Origin: Argopecten irradians | Taxonomy: Eukaryota > Mollusca > Bivalvia > Pectinida > Pectinidae | DNA length: 64,000 nucleotides | Assembly (NCBI RefSeq): GCF_041381155.1 | Contig: NC_091134.1 | Span: 67,498,469-67,562,468, forward strand | Reading direction: 5' to 3' | Shown: one piece after another, positions 48,201-62,710 of the stretch | How the letters are laid out: every line of letters begins with the position of its first letter | Position numbering within the stretch: the stretch's first letter is position 1 | Made by a program: the position numbers and the translations under genes | The notes under the pieces: model-generated | What the model was told of the DNA's origin: nothing | Database searches by the model: none | The model's input: the letters and a program-made list of their open reading frames with translations, nothing else

Positions 48201-51200
48201 CACACCATGACAATATCATACTCCCACAAAGCACGTAACCTAAAGACACACCATGACAATATCATACTCCCACAAAGCACGTAACCTAAAGACACACCAT
48301 GACAATATCATACTCCCACAAAGCACGTAACCTAAAGACACACCATGACAATATCATACTCCCACAAAGCACGTAACCTAAAGACACACCATGACAATAT
48401 CATACTCCCACAAAGCACACTGTAACCTAAAGACACACCATGACAATATCATACTCCCACAAAGCACACTGTAACCTAAAGACACACCATGACAATATCA
48501 TACTCCCACAAAGCACGTAACCTAAAGACACACCATGACAATATCATACTCCCACAAAGCACGTAACCTAAAGACACACCATGACAATATCATACTCCCA
48601 CAAAGCACGTAACCTAAAGACACACCATGACAATATCATACTCCCACAAAGCACCTGTAACCTAAAGACACACCATGACAATATCATACTCCCACAAAGC
48701 ACGTAACCTAAAGACACACCATGACAATATCATACTCCCACAAAGCACGTAACCTAAAAGACACACCATGACAATATCATACTCCCACAAAGCACACTGT
48801 AACCTAAAGACACACCATGACAATATCATACTCCCACAAAGCACGTAACCTAAAGACACACCATGACAATATCATACTCCCACAAAGCACACTGTAACCT
48901 AAAGACACACCATGACAATATCATACTCCCACAAAGCACTGTAACCTAAAGACACACCATGACAATATCATACTCCCACAAAGCACGTAACCTAAAGACA
49001 CACCATGACAATATCATACTCCCACAAAGCACGTAACCTAAAGACACACCATGACAATATCATACTCCCACAAAGCACGTAACCTAAAGACACACCATGA
49101 CAATATCATACTCCCACAAAGCACGTAACCTAAAGACACACCATGACAATATCATACTCCCACAAAGCACACTGTAACCTAAAGACACACCATGACAATA
49201 TCATACTCCCACAAAGCACACGTAACCTAAAGACACACCATGACAATATCATACTCCCACAAAGCACACGTAACCTAAAGACACACCATGACAATATCAT
49301 ACTCCCACAAAGCACACGTAACCTAAAGACACACCATGACAATATCATACTCCCACAAAGCACTGTAACCTAAAGACACACCATGACAATATCATACTCC
49401 CACAAAGCACGTAACCTAAAGACACACACCATACTCCCACAAAGCACGTAACCTAAAGACACACCATGACAATATCATACTCCCACAAAGCACGTAACCT
49501 AAAGACACACCATGACAATATCATACTCCCACAAAGCACGTAACCTAAAGACACACCATGACAATATCATACTCCCACAAAGCACACTGTAACCTAAAGA
49601 CACACCATGACAATATCATACTCCCACAAAGCACGTAACCTAAAGACACACCATGACAATATTATACTCCCACAAAGCACACGTAACCTAAAGACACACC
49701 ATGACAATATCATACTCCCACAAAGCACACTGTAACCTAAAGACACACCATGACAATATATACTCCCACAAAGCACACTGTAACCTAAAGACACACCATG
49801 ACAATATATACTCCCACAAAGCACGTAACCAAAGACAAAAGACACACCATGACAATATCATACTCCCACAAAGCACGTAACCTAAAGACACACCATGACA
49901 ATATTCATACTCCCCACAAAGCACGTAACCTAAAGACACACCATGACAATATCATACTCCCACAAAGCACACTGTAACCTAAAAGACACACACCATGACA
50001 ATATCATACTCCCACAAAGCACACAAAGCACCGACAATATTATACTGTAACCTAAAGACACACCATGACAATATCATACTCCCACAAAGCACGTAACCTA
50101 AAGACACACCATAGACAATATCATACTCCCACAAAGCACACTGAACCTAAGACAACCAATATAAAGACACACCTAAAGACACACCATGACAATATCAACT
50201 CCCACAAACACGTAACCTAAAGACACACCATGACAATATCATACTCCCACAAAGCACGTAACCTAAAGACACACCATGACAATATCATACTCCCACAAAG
50301 CACGTAACCTAAAGACACACCATGACAATATCATACTACCACAAAGCACGTAACCTAAAGACACACCATGACAATATCATACTCCCACAAAGCACACTGT
50401 AACCTAAAGACACACCATGACAATATCATACTCCCACAAAGCACACTGTAACCTAAAGACACACCATGACAATATAATACTCCCCAGCAAATCACACGTA
50501 ACCTAAAGACACAGCCATGACAATATCATATACTCCCACAAAGCACGTAACCTAAAGAACACACCATGACAATATTATACTCCCACAAAGCACGTAACCT
50601 AAAGACACACCATGACAATATCATACTCCCACAAAGCACACTGTAACCTAAAGACACACCATGACAATAATCATACTCCCACAAAGCACGTAACCTAAAG
50701 ACACACCATGACAATATCATACTCCCACAAAGCACACTGTAACCTAAAGACACAACCATGACAATATCATACTCCCACAAAGCACGTAACCTAAAAAGAC
50801 ACACCATGACAATATCATACTCCCACAAAGCACCACCTAAAGACACACCATGTCATACTCCCACAAAAGCACACCTAAAGACGCAGCAAGTACAATATCA
50901 AAGATCTCCTCACAAAGCACACTGTAACCTAAAGACACACCATGACAATATCATACTCCCACAAAGCACACCTAAAGACACACCATGACAATATTATACT
51001 CCCACAAAGCACGTACCTAAAGACACACCATGACAATATCATACTCCCACAAAGCACACTGTAACCTAAAGACACACCATGACAATATCATACTCCCACA
51101 AAGCACAGTAACCAAAAGACACACACAATGTAAACAATATCACAATACTCCCACAAAGCACGTAACCTAAAGACACACCATGACGAATATCATACTCCCA

Positions 51201-51900
51201 CAAAGCACACTGTAACCTAAAGACACACCATGCCAATATTACAACTCCCACAAAGCACACTGTAGACCTAAAGACACACCATGACAATATCATACTGCCC
51301 CACAAAGCACGTAACCTAAAGACACACCATGACAATATCATACTCCCACAAAGCACGTAACCTAAAGACACACCATGACAATATCATACTCCCACAAAGC
51401 ACACTGTAACCTAAAGACACACCATGACAATATCATACTCCCACAAAGCACGTAACCTAAAGACACACCATGACAAATATTATACTAAAGACCACAAAGC
51501 ACGTAAACCTAAAGACACACCATGACAATATCATACTCCCACAAAGCACACTGTAACCTAAAGACACACCATGACAATATATCATACTCACAGAAGCACG
51601 TAACCTAAAGAAGCACGTAACCTACAAGACACAATTAACCTGACAGGACACACCATGACAATATTATACATCCACAAAGCACGTAACCTAAAGACACACC
51701 ATGACAATATCATACTTCCCACAAAGCACACTGTAACCTAAAGACAATATTATACTCCCACAAGCACGTAACCTATAGACACACATGACAATATCTATAC
51801 TCCCACAAAGCACGTAACCTAAAGACACACCTAAAGACACACCATTACAATATCATATCCTCCACACAAAGCACGACTTAACCTAAAGACACACCATGAC
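39247..51900. repeat. Satellite array 1, 46/49-bp monomer, about 12.7 kb
   Basis: The monomer reads aaagacacaccatgacaata, tcatactcccacaaagca, then 'cgtaacct' (46 bp) or 'cactgtaacct' (49 bp), with rarer 47- and 48-bp forms. Dividing the length by monomer size gives roughly 265 copies. The core (about 41-49.9 kb) is very homogeneous. The first 1.4 kb carries variant monomers with 'gcagcattacaata', and the last 2 kb (49.9-51.9 kb) is full of small indels. Open frames with 'GYVLCGSMILSWCVF' on the - strand are repeat artefacts. Confidence 0.98.
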
Positions 51901-54900
51901 TATCTATAAAATATACTTTATAATATTAGTCTATAAGTTTATCATTCTAATGGGATGATATATCAAACTGAGGATATCTATAAAATATAGTTTTTATAAT
52001 ATTAGTCTATAAGTTATCATTCTAATGGGATGATATATCAAACTGAGGATATCTATAAAAATATACTTTATAATATTAGTCTATAAGTTATCATTCTAAT
52101 GGGATGATATATCAAACAGAGGATATCTATAAAATATACTTTTTATAATATTAGTCTATAAGTTATCATTCTAATGGGATGATATATCAAACTGAGGATA
52201 TCTATAAAATATACTTTATTAATTATTAGTCTATAAGTTATCATTCTAATGGGATGATATATACAAAAGAGGATATCTATAAAATATACTTTTATATTAT
52301 ATGAGTCTATAAGTTATCATTCTAAAAAATGGGATGATATAGTTCAAAGCTAAGAGGATATCTATAAAATATAGTTTATAATATTAGTCTATAAGTTATC
52401 ATTCTAATGGGATGATATATCAAACTGAGGATATCTATAAATATATATTTATAATATTAGTCTATAAGTTATCATTCTAATGGGATGATATATCAAACTG
52501 AGGATATCTATAAAATATAGTTTATAATATTAGTCTATAAGTTATCATTCTAATGGGATGATATATCAAACTGAGGATATCTATAAAATATAGTTTATAA
52601 TATTAGTCTATAAGTTATCATTCTAATGGGATGATATATCAAACTGAGGATATCTATAAAATATAGTTTATAATATTAGTCTATAAGTTATCATTCTAAT
52701 GGGATGATATATCAAACTGAGGATATCTATAAAATATAGTTTATAATATTAGTCTATAAGTTATCATTCTAATGGATGATGATATATAAACTGAGGATAT
52801 CTATAAAATATAGTTTATAATATTAGTCTATAAGTTATCATTCTAATGGGATGATATATCAAACTGAGGATATCTATAAAATATAATTATATATATTAGT
52901 CTATAATATTAGTAGATATCTAATATTAAATTAGTCTGGGAATATATCAAACTAATGGGATGATAAAACTAGGATATCATAAAATATACTTTATAATGAG
53001 TCTATAAGTTATCATTCTAATGGGATGATATATCAAACTGAGGATATCTATAAAATATAGTTTATAATATTAGTCTATAAGTTATCATTCTAATGGGATG
53101 ATATATAAAACTGAGGATATCTATAAAATATAGTTTATAATATTAGTCTATAAGTTATCATTCTAATGGGATGATATATAAAACTGAGGATATCTCTATA
53201 AAATATAGTTTATAATATTAGTCTATAAGTTATCATTCTAATGGGATGATATATAAAACTGAGGATATCTATAAAATATACTTTATAATATTAGTCTATA
53301 AGTTATCATTCTAATGGGATGATATATAAAACTAAGGATATCTATAAAATATAGTTTATAATATTAGTCTATAAGTTATCATTCTAATGGGATGATATAT
53401 CAAACTGAGGATATCTATAAAATATAGTTTATAATATTAGTCTATAAGTTATCACTCTAATGGGATGATATATCAAACTGAGGATATCTATAAAATATAC
53501 TTTATAATATTAGTCTAGAAGTTATCATTCTAATGGGATGATATATACAACAGAGGATATCTATAAAATATACTTTATAATATTAGTCTATAAGTTATCA
53601 TTCTAATGGGATGATATATCAAACTGAGGATATCTATAAAATATACTTTATAATATTAGTCTATAAGTTATCACTCTAATGGGATGATATATCAAACTGA
53701 GGATATCTATAAAATATACTTTATAATATTAGTCTAGAAGTTATCATTCTAATGGGATGATATATACAACAGAGGATATCTATAAAATATAGTTTATAAT
53801 ATTAGTCTATAAGTTATCACTCTAATGGGATGATATATCAAACTGAGGATATCTATAAAATATACTTTATAATATTAGTCTATAAGTTATCATTCTAAAG
53901 GGATGATATATAAAAACTGAGGATATCTATAAAATATCGTTTATAATATTAGTCTATAAGTTATCATTCTAATGGGATGATATATATACAAAAGAGGATA
54001 TCTATAAAATATAGTTTATAATATTAGTCTATAAGTTATCATTCTAATGGGATGATATATCAAACTGAGGATATCTATAAAATATACTTTATAATATTAG
54101 TCTATAAGTTATCATTCTAAAGGGATGATATATACAAAACTGAGGATATCTATAAAATATAGTTTATAATATTAGTCTATAAGTTATATCATTCTAATGG
54201 GATGATATATACAACAGAGGATATCTATAAAATATAGTTTATAATATGAGTCTATAAGTTATCATTCTAATGGGATGATATATAAAACTGAGGATATCTA
54301 TAAAATATACTTTATAATATTAGTCTATAAGTTATCATTCTAATGGGATGATATATAAAACTGAGGATATCTATAAAATATAGTTTATAATATTAGTCTA
54401 TAAGTTATCATTCTAATGGGATGATATATCAAACTGAGGATATCTATAAAATATAGTTTATAATATTAGTCTATAAGTTATCATTCTAATGGGATGATAT
54501 ATCAAACTGAGGATATCTATAAAATATAGTTTATAATATTAGTCTATAAGTTATCATTCTAATGGGATGATATATCAAACTGAGGATATCTATAAAATAT
54601 AGTTTATAATATTAGTCTATAAGTTATCATTCTAATGGGATGATATATACAAAAGAGGATATCTATAAAATATAGTTTATAATATTAGTCTATAAGTTAT
54701 CATTCTAATGGGATGATATATCAAACTGAGGATATCTATAAAATATACTTTATAATATTAGTCTATAAGTTATCATTCTAATGGGATGATATATCAAACT
54801 GAGGATATCTATAAAATATAGTTTATAATATTAGTCTATAAGTTATCATTCTAATGGGATGATATATAAAACTGAGGATATCTATAAAATATAGTTTATA

Positions 54901-57900
54901 ATATTAGTCTATAAGTTATCATTCTAATGGGATGATATATCAAACTGAGGATATCTATAAAATATATTTATAATATTAGTCTATAAGTTATCATTCTAAT
55001 GGGATGATATATCAAACTGAGGATATCTATAGGAAAATATAGTATTTTTATAATATTAGTCTATAAGTTATCATTCTAATGGGATGATATATCAAACTGA
55101 GGATATCTATAAAATATAGTTTATAATATTAGTCTATAAGTTATCATTCTAATGGGATGATATATCAAACTGAGGATATCTATAAAATATAGTTTATAAT
55201 ATTAGTCTATAAGTTATCATTCTAATGGGATGATATATCAAACTGAGGATATCTATAAAATATAGTTTATAATATTAGTCTATAAGTTATCATTCTAATG
55301 GGATGATATATCAAACTGAGGATATCTATAAAATATAGTTTATAATATTAGTCTATAAGTTATCATTCTAATGGGATGATATATATCAAACTGAGGATAT
55401 CTATAAAATATAGTTTATAATATTAGTCTATAAGTTATCATTCTAATGGGATGATATATCAAACTGAGGATATCTATAAAATATAGTTTATAATATTAGT
55501 CTATAAGTTATCATTCTAATGGGATGATATATCAAACTGAGGATATCTATAAAATATAGTTTATAATATTAGTCTATAAGTTATCATTCTAATGGGATGA
55601 TATATACAAACTGAGGATATCTATAAAATATAGTTTATAATATTAGTCTATAAGTTATCATTCTAATGGGATGATGATATACAAACTGAGGATATATAAA
55701 ATATAGTTTATAATATTAGTCTATAAGTTATCATTCTAATGGGATGATATATCAAACTGAGGATATCTATAAAATATATAGTTTATAATATTAGTCTATA
55801 AGTTATCATTCTAATGGGATGATATATCAAACAGAGGATATCTATAAAATATACTTTATAATATTAGTCTATAAGTTATCATTCTAATGGGATGATATAT
55901 CAAACTGAGGATATCTATAAAATATACTTTATAATATTAGTCTATAAGTTATCATTCTAATGGGATGATATATCAAACTGAGGATATCTATAAAATATAG
56001 TTTATAATATTAGTCTATAAGTTATCATTCTAATGGGATGATATATCAAACTGAGGATATCTATAAAATATACTTTATAATATTAGTCTATAAGTTATCA
56101 TTCTAATGGGATGATATATCAAACTGAGGATATCTATAAAATATACTTTATAATATTAGTCTATAAGTTATCATTCTAATGGGATGATATATCAAACTGA
56201 GGATATCTATAAAATATAGTTTATAATATTAGTCTATAAGTTATCATTCTAATGGGATGATATATAAAACTGAGGATATCTATAAAATATAGTTTATAAT
56301 ATTAGTCTATAAGTTATCATTCTAATGGGATGATATATCAAACTGAGGATATCTATAAAATATACTTTATAATATTAGTCCATAAGTTATCATTCTAATG
56401 GGATGATATATCAAACTAAGGATATCTATAAAATATACTTTATAATATGAGTCTATAAGTTATCATTGCAATGGGATGATATATCAAACTGAGGATATCT
56501 ATAAAATATAGTTTATAATATTAGTCTATAAGTTATCATTCTAATGGGATGATATATCAAACTGAGGATATCTATAAAATATAGTTTATAATATTAGTCT
56601 ATAAGTTATCATTCTAATGGGATGATATATCAAACTGAGGATATCTATAAAATATAGTTTATAATATTAGTCTATAAGTTATCATTCTAATGGGATGATA
56701 TATAAAACTGAGGATATCTATAAAATATAGTTTATAATATTAGTCTATAAGTTATCATTCTAATGGGATGATATATCAAACTGAGGATATCTATAAAATA
56801 TAGTTTATAATATTAGTCTATAAGTTATCATTCTAATGGGATGATATATCAAACTGAGGATATCTATAAAATATATTTATAATATTAGTCTATAAGTTAT
56901 CATTCTAATGGGATGATATATCAAACTGAGGATATCTATAAAATATAGTTTATAATATTAGTCTATAAGTTATCATTCTAATGGGATGATATATCAAACT
57001 GAGGATATCTATAAAATATAGTTTATAATATTAGTCTATAAGTTATCATTCTAATGGGATGATATATCAAACTGAGGATATCTATAAAATATAGTTTATA
57101 ATATTAGTCTATAAGTTATCATTCTAATGGGATGATATATAAAACTGAGGATATCTATAAAATATAGTTTATAATATTAGTCTATAAGTTATCATTCTAA
57201 TGGGATGATATATCAAACTGAGGATATCTATAAAATATAGTTTATAATATTAGTCTATAAGTTATCATTCTAATGGGATGATATATCAAACTGAGGATAT
57301 CTATAAAATATAGTTTATAATATTAGTCTATAAGTTATCATTCTAATGGGATGATATATCAAACTGAGGATATCTATAAAATATAGTTTATAATATTAGT
57401 CTATAAGTTATCATTCTAATGGGATGATATATAAAACTGAGGATATCTATAAAATATAGTTTATAATATTAGTCTATAAGTTATCATTCTAATGGGATGA
57501 TATATAAAACTGAGGATATCTATAAAATATAGTTTATAATATTAGTCTATAAGTTATCATTCTAATGGGATGATATATAAAACTGAGGATATCTATAAAA
57601 TATAGTTTATAATATTAGTCTATAAGTTATCATTCTAATGGGATGATATATAAAACTGAGGATATCTATAAAATATAGTTTATAATATTAGTCTATAAGT
57701 TATCATTCTAATGGGATGATATATAAAACTGAGGATATCTATAAAATATAGTTTATAATATTAGTCTATAAGTTATCATTCTAATGGGATGATATATAAA
57801 ACTGAGGATATCTATAAAATATAGTTTATAATATTAGTCTATAAGTTATCATTCTATAATGGGATGATATATATCAAACTGAGGATATCTATAAAATATA

Positions 57901-58330
57901 TTTATAATATTAGTCTATAAGTTATCATTCTAATGGGATGATATATAAAGAGGATATATAAAATATAGTTTATAATATTAGTCTATAAGTTATCATTCTA
58001 ATGGGATGATATATAAAACTGAGGATATCTATAAAATATAGTTTATAATATTAGTCTATAAGTTATCATTCTAATGGGATGATATATCAAACTGAGGATA
58101 TCTATAAAATATAGTTTATAATATTAGTCTATAAGTTATCATTCTAATGGGATGATATATCAAACTGAGGATATCTATAAAATATTGTTTATAATATTAG
58201 TCTATAAGTTATCATTCAATAATGATGAGATATATATAAAACTGAGGATATCTATAAGTTATCATTATGATATATACAAACTGAGGATATCTATATAATA
58301 TATATTATAATATTAGTCTATAAGTTATTA
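51901..58330. repeat. Satellite array 2, 73-bp AT-rich monomer, about 6.4 kb
   Basis: The monomer contains gatatctataaaatatagtt, tataatattagtctataagt, tatcattctaatgggatgat and atatcaaactgag; spacing is 73 bases (for example 55081 to 55154). About 88 copies by length. Monomer variants: 'tagttta' or 'tacttta', 'atcaaactg', 'ataaaactg' or 'atacaacag'. A trimeric (219-bp) unit is duplicated around 53.4-53.8 kb. It abuts array 1 with no spacer, and irregular copies occur at 52.2-53.0 kb and at the right edge. Confidence 0.97.
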
Positions 58331-58495
58331 CCTCGTGTCTTCCCTCTTTTTACAAAGTGTACCATTGGTACTGAACGTTTCCAAGCAGTTGTGTAGCTCT
58401 GGTATAAGAGAATTTCTAAAATGTCTTTTTGATTTTGCAAGGAATAACTGGTGGTTTTTTTCTGTCTCTTCCTTAAATACATTGAAACATTTTCC

Positions 58496-58747
58496 TCAAC
58501 ATGATTGCATCAATTCTCTATTTTCTTCTACCTCTTCTACTTCTTCTTTTTCTTCTTTTGATTCTTCCTCTTCTTCTTCTTCTTCTTCTTCTTGATTATA
58601 AAAAGAACATGTTTGGCTGTTTGATGTTCCAAACGATGATGATTCAATGGACGTCAACGGCTGTTTAGAATCCACATTTAAAAGACTTATCAATTTCTGG
58701 TTATTCCTAAGAGGACAACTGTTGTCCTCTGTGTGTGTCCATATCAT
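58496..58747 (-). CDS. Hypothetical acidic ORF, 83 aa, uncertain
   Basis: Starts MIWTHTEDNSCPLRNNQKLI and runs into a Glu-rich run (QEEEEEEEEEESKEEKEEVE) before ending MQSC. The Glu run is encoded by a (TTC)n/(GAA)n microsatellite at 58564-58593, so the frame may be fortuitous. A 'cacactag' upstream of the ATG could be a splice acceptor, making this part of an exon. No family recognised. Another open stretch on the same strand but a different frame (58325-58500, QKKTTSYSLQNQKDILEILL) follows it, which could indicate a frameshifted pseudogene. Confidence 0.2.
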   Translation of the reverse strand: MIWTHTEDNSCPLRNNQKLISLLNVDSKQPLTSIESSSFGTSNSQTCSFYNQEEEEEEEEEESKEEKEEVEEVEENRELMQSC

Positions 58748-61700
58748 TCCTAAAGCACGATTCTAGTGTGGGTGTCAGACCATTCCGTTCTTGTTGTGTC
58801 CACTATTTATAGAAAGAGATTAAAAAGTTCTAAATTATTCATTTTAATACAATCTACATATAATATACTAATGAGTACATTAATCACTTGTCATTGGCGG
58901 AGTTTTTCCGTTAATACAAAATGTATAGGTATTCGCTCGATCTATGTACAGTCGATATTGAAATCATGCGTACAATTTATTGATGCTTTGAGCCGATGAT
59001 ATGTTATGTTTGTTACGACTTACATCCGGTTACACATTCGTCCTTAGTAGGCATTGCCATGCTCTTCTCGAGGTTAGGTGACGCATAGTTTTATCTGTCC
59101 TGTCAAGAAAGTCTATCAATGTCAATTGTAATTTCTATAGTAAATCTATACTTCATAAACGATATCACGAGGAATGTATTATTATCGGTTTTAATGCTTC
59201 TACTCTCAGTGAGGTAAGGTCGTACTTAGAAAGTTACTGGACCATACGTTTGTGTATATTTTAAGATTCGTTATCACATAAGAATTGTATAGTGAACGTG
59301 ACTTTGTTGAATAGCAGCTATGTTCGTTTAAAGGTTTACAGAAAAGGGGCCTACCAAAGGGGTATTATTAAAGGTAGTAAAAATAATCTTTTTACATTTA
59401 CACAATAAGTACAGGGAAAAAAAAGAGAAGAAAAAATCATTCGAGACTCCACATCTTAAACATTAAGTAAATTTTACTAGCTAAGGATATTTAAAATTCA
59501 AAGAATCACAGATACGTAACCAACTTTCAGGAGTTTACGGAAAGAGTAGATTTTTACCAAACCCCAGACTGATGATATTTGGTCAGTTTATAAACTGTTT
59601 CTATTGTACATCATTGGTGGTCTACTTGGCAAAAGAAACAAGACAAGGAACACATGTAGACCAGGTTCAGGAAGCAGTGCATTCGTGTCTATGACAAATG
59701 ACCTCAACTGACCTGTATTTGATGGCGTACATGATGTGACTCCGTCTGTTTAGCCCTAACATGGATCCTGGCCGATTATCTCGTATATGTTCTCCATACA
59801 CTACTCAAAAGCAGGTGTCTGTTTACTTTGTGGTAAAAATGTTGTGTTACCAGGTATTTTACCGCTGTATGCCTTCATCAAATAATTAGAGAGAGACAAA
59901 AAGTGATATTTATATTCCAGGTATATTTACTGTGGAACAGACACGGCGAGCCTGGCTCCTGATATTTGTCCTCCCCACACATATATACTGTCCCGGAAAA
60001 AGAAAGTAATGTTAAAGCCGTGTCTTTTCAAATTGCAACTAAAGATAAATCTCAAGAGGTTAAGACAAAATGATTCGAAGTATCACAATGATTCCTCTGT
60101 GATGTTTAAATTGAATAACTTCTTTAATAGTAAACGAGCCCTTTCGGATATCTTGTAGTAATTCGAGCAATGGATCACATCAAACCCTAAATTGACATAA
60201 CGAAAGTTCAAATTCAAACCCAAACCAATATAAGAAGAAAACAGTGGACATGGTGTGTGTATGTCTTAAGTGTTATATATATGTACAATAACAACACATA
60301 TTTAGGTCAAATCCAACAACTTTTGTTAAACTAAGAAAGCGTGGTCACCAATAAAAGCAAACATTTAGAAATACCACTGTATAAAATCAATTAAGGGTAT
60401 GAATTCAATGGTGTTTATCATCCTTTCGTATTCCAGATGATAACCCCAGGATAGGTATACATACCATTTGCTAAATATCTCTGTCCTAATCTGTAATAAC
60501 AGCAAATTGGTTTTATGTTATTGTATAATAACAGGGCTCACTCGACACTAGATTGTGACACTAACCAATCCTAACCTGTACAGAACGATAAACCGTCCTA
60601 TGTGTCATGATCTTATCATCTACTAATAATGCTGCTTTTGTTACATAATGATAATGCAGTATGCTATGCTGACAAATCAGACATTCCTCATAGATGCCAT
60701 TACACTTTAGTCGTTTTAATATGATTTAATGTTGGGCTATATACAGTATTTATAGATAACCAAAAGTGGAGGCTGGAGAAAAGGTTGATTCTTGATGAAT
60801 AACAGTACGGACAGTGACACGTCAGGTTTGAATGCAGATTTGTTATAGATTACAATTAAACGGTTTTTTTTACAATGAAACATATTTAAAAATTCTCTTT
60901 CATCTCGGGTTTTATTTTTTTTAATTTGGTAGATCTCTCAATATAATATATTCATTTCATATATCTCGTAAGCAGGATTCGGTGACGTCACTAACCCACA
61001 CCTGAAACCTTTTGAAACCCTGTGTAATACCAGACAGATCTTTGTCAGTATAACTACAGTACTGTATATTGTATTTAAAAGTTTCCTTATACATATATCA
61101 TACTGATATATATAACATTGTCTATATCGGGAATACGTGCCAAATCCAGCGATATCTTATTCAATAACACATGTATTAGTTCCACGATAGTGCTTATTTA
61201 CATAAGATGAAACAATATTACCACACAGGTAATACCGTAGATATTGATTTATTGTTTAAACCTACTGACATTACAAAATTAATACTTTAATCCTCCTTCA
61301 TTTGGGCCAAAGAGAACATTTCAGTAAATGTATGCCAGTGTAGGACCAATCTCAAGATAAAACATAAAAAAATAGCATGTAAATTATCGACACTTGTACT
61401 CGCTCCGATCGTTTCGACGAAGGAAATGCACTATTGCTAAAATATGATCAACATTCCACAGAGTTAACATGCACTTTAATCGACAATTAAAATCCTTAAT
61501 TATTAGGAAAACTATTATACGATTAGGAAATCATTGGTATTAATGGAACTAAATAAAACAGGAATAAGTAAATATAAGTCGTTTAAAATAGCAAAGTAGT
61601 TTGTCACTAGTTAGAGTAATAACCAATGATTTGATACTAAAATAAATGATATATCTTAATTTACCTTCCGACAAATTCAACATTATTGTAGGAATTATCT

Positions 61701-62076
61701 CCCTTTGTTCTATATCTTGACATCAATGAAACGGATTCCGTCATGTTACTAATTTCCCCGTGTCACTCTATCAACATCAACATATTTATGTACACACCTG
61801 TTTATGATGGGATGTGCTATCTTTGTTCGAGTACATTCCAACAACATAGCGTCGTAAACATAGATATGTAGTACATGACCCCGATATAACGCAGATAGAG
61901 GAGTTTATGTAAAATTCATGGTTACAGCAAACTGTGCATTTGTTACTTTTAAAGTAAAAAAATATAACGAAAACCGGTGAAATGTACGTATCGATTCAAT
62001 TGTTGCTTTCAAATCAACAGAATATCTAAATGATATGATAATTATATAAATGATATTGAGGACAACTAACAAGTGG
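58748..62076. other. No gene seen
   Basis: AT-rich intergenic DNA; no exon-like frames, RNA genes or repeats recognised apart from short A/T runs. Confidence 0.5.
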
Positions 62077-62710
62077 TACAGGGTGTTTCAGAAAACATGT
62101 CCCGACTTTGATGCTTAATAAAACCCAAACCCAGAAAGGTCCATATATGAAATATGGACAATTCAGACATGAACATTCATACGATTGGATTTATGTGTGT
62201 ATATAGGCGCAAAAGTAGCACACATGCAGTTTATATACTACATATAACAAACTTATGTAATTTCAAAAGTTTTCGTAAATGACGTCATTTTCATGAGTAA
62301 CGTCACATGGACATTAGTCAATAATTCGTCGGAATGTCTCCTTTATTCTGATAGTGTGTATTACAAAAGATTCAAACACTAATTTTGATGTTTGAAAAAA
62401 GTTCTTGTTTCTGTAAAACATTTAAATACACAAAATTGCAAAAATTCACATGTGATTCATATTTATCACATTACCGCAAGTCTATATGATCGAATGACCT
62501 TTGGTAAAAACCTGTATATTATTGTTTTAGTGATGTCATTAATGACGTCATGATGATTTATTATGAAACCCTATAACCCCTATAAATTACTGCATTCCAT
62601 CAAATGGTGATATCGTTTGATTCAATATCGTCTTAAGTCGTGTAATTAAGATTTTTCATGAAGATGTTATCACAGTAAAATTCGGGACATGTTTTCTTAA
62701 ACACCCTATA
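62077..62710. mobile_element. Non-autonomous mariner-like element, about 630 bp
   Basis: Terminal inverted repeats match at 25 of 27 bases: left 'cagggtgtttcagaaaacat' then 'gtcccga', right its inverse 'tcgggacatgttttcttaaa' then 'caccct'. TA dinucleotides flank both ends (62077-62078, 62709-62710), as for Tc1/mariner insertions. No transposase frame inside; the sequence contains several 'gacgtca'-type words. Confidence 0.75.

Noticed and set aside
41508..51371. Many open frames with VLCGSMILSWCVF-like repeats in satellite 1
   Set aside because: They arise from monomers whose lengths keep a frame open by chance; 46- and 49-bp units shift frame constantly and there is no gene context.
39247..51900. 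CRISPR-like regular repeats
   Set aside because: No unique spacers between repeats; the whole monomer is repeated, the DNA is eukaryotic and no cas genes are present. The same applies to the 37-, 73- and 92-bp arrays.
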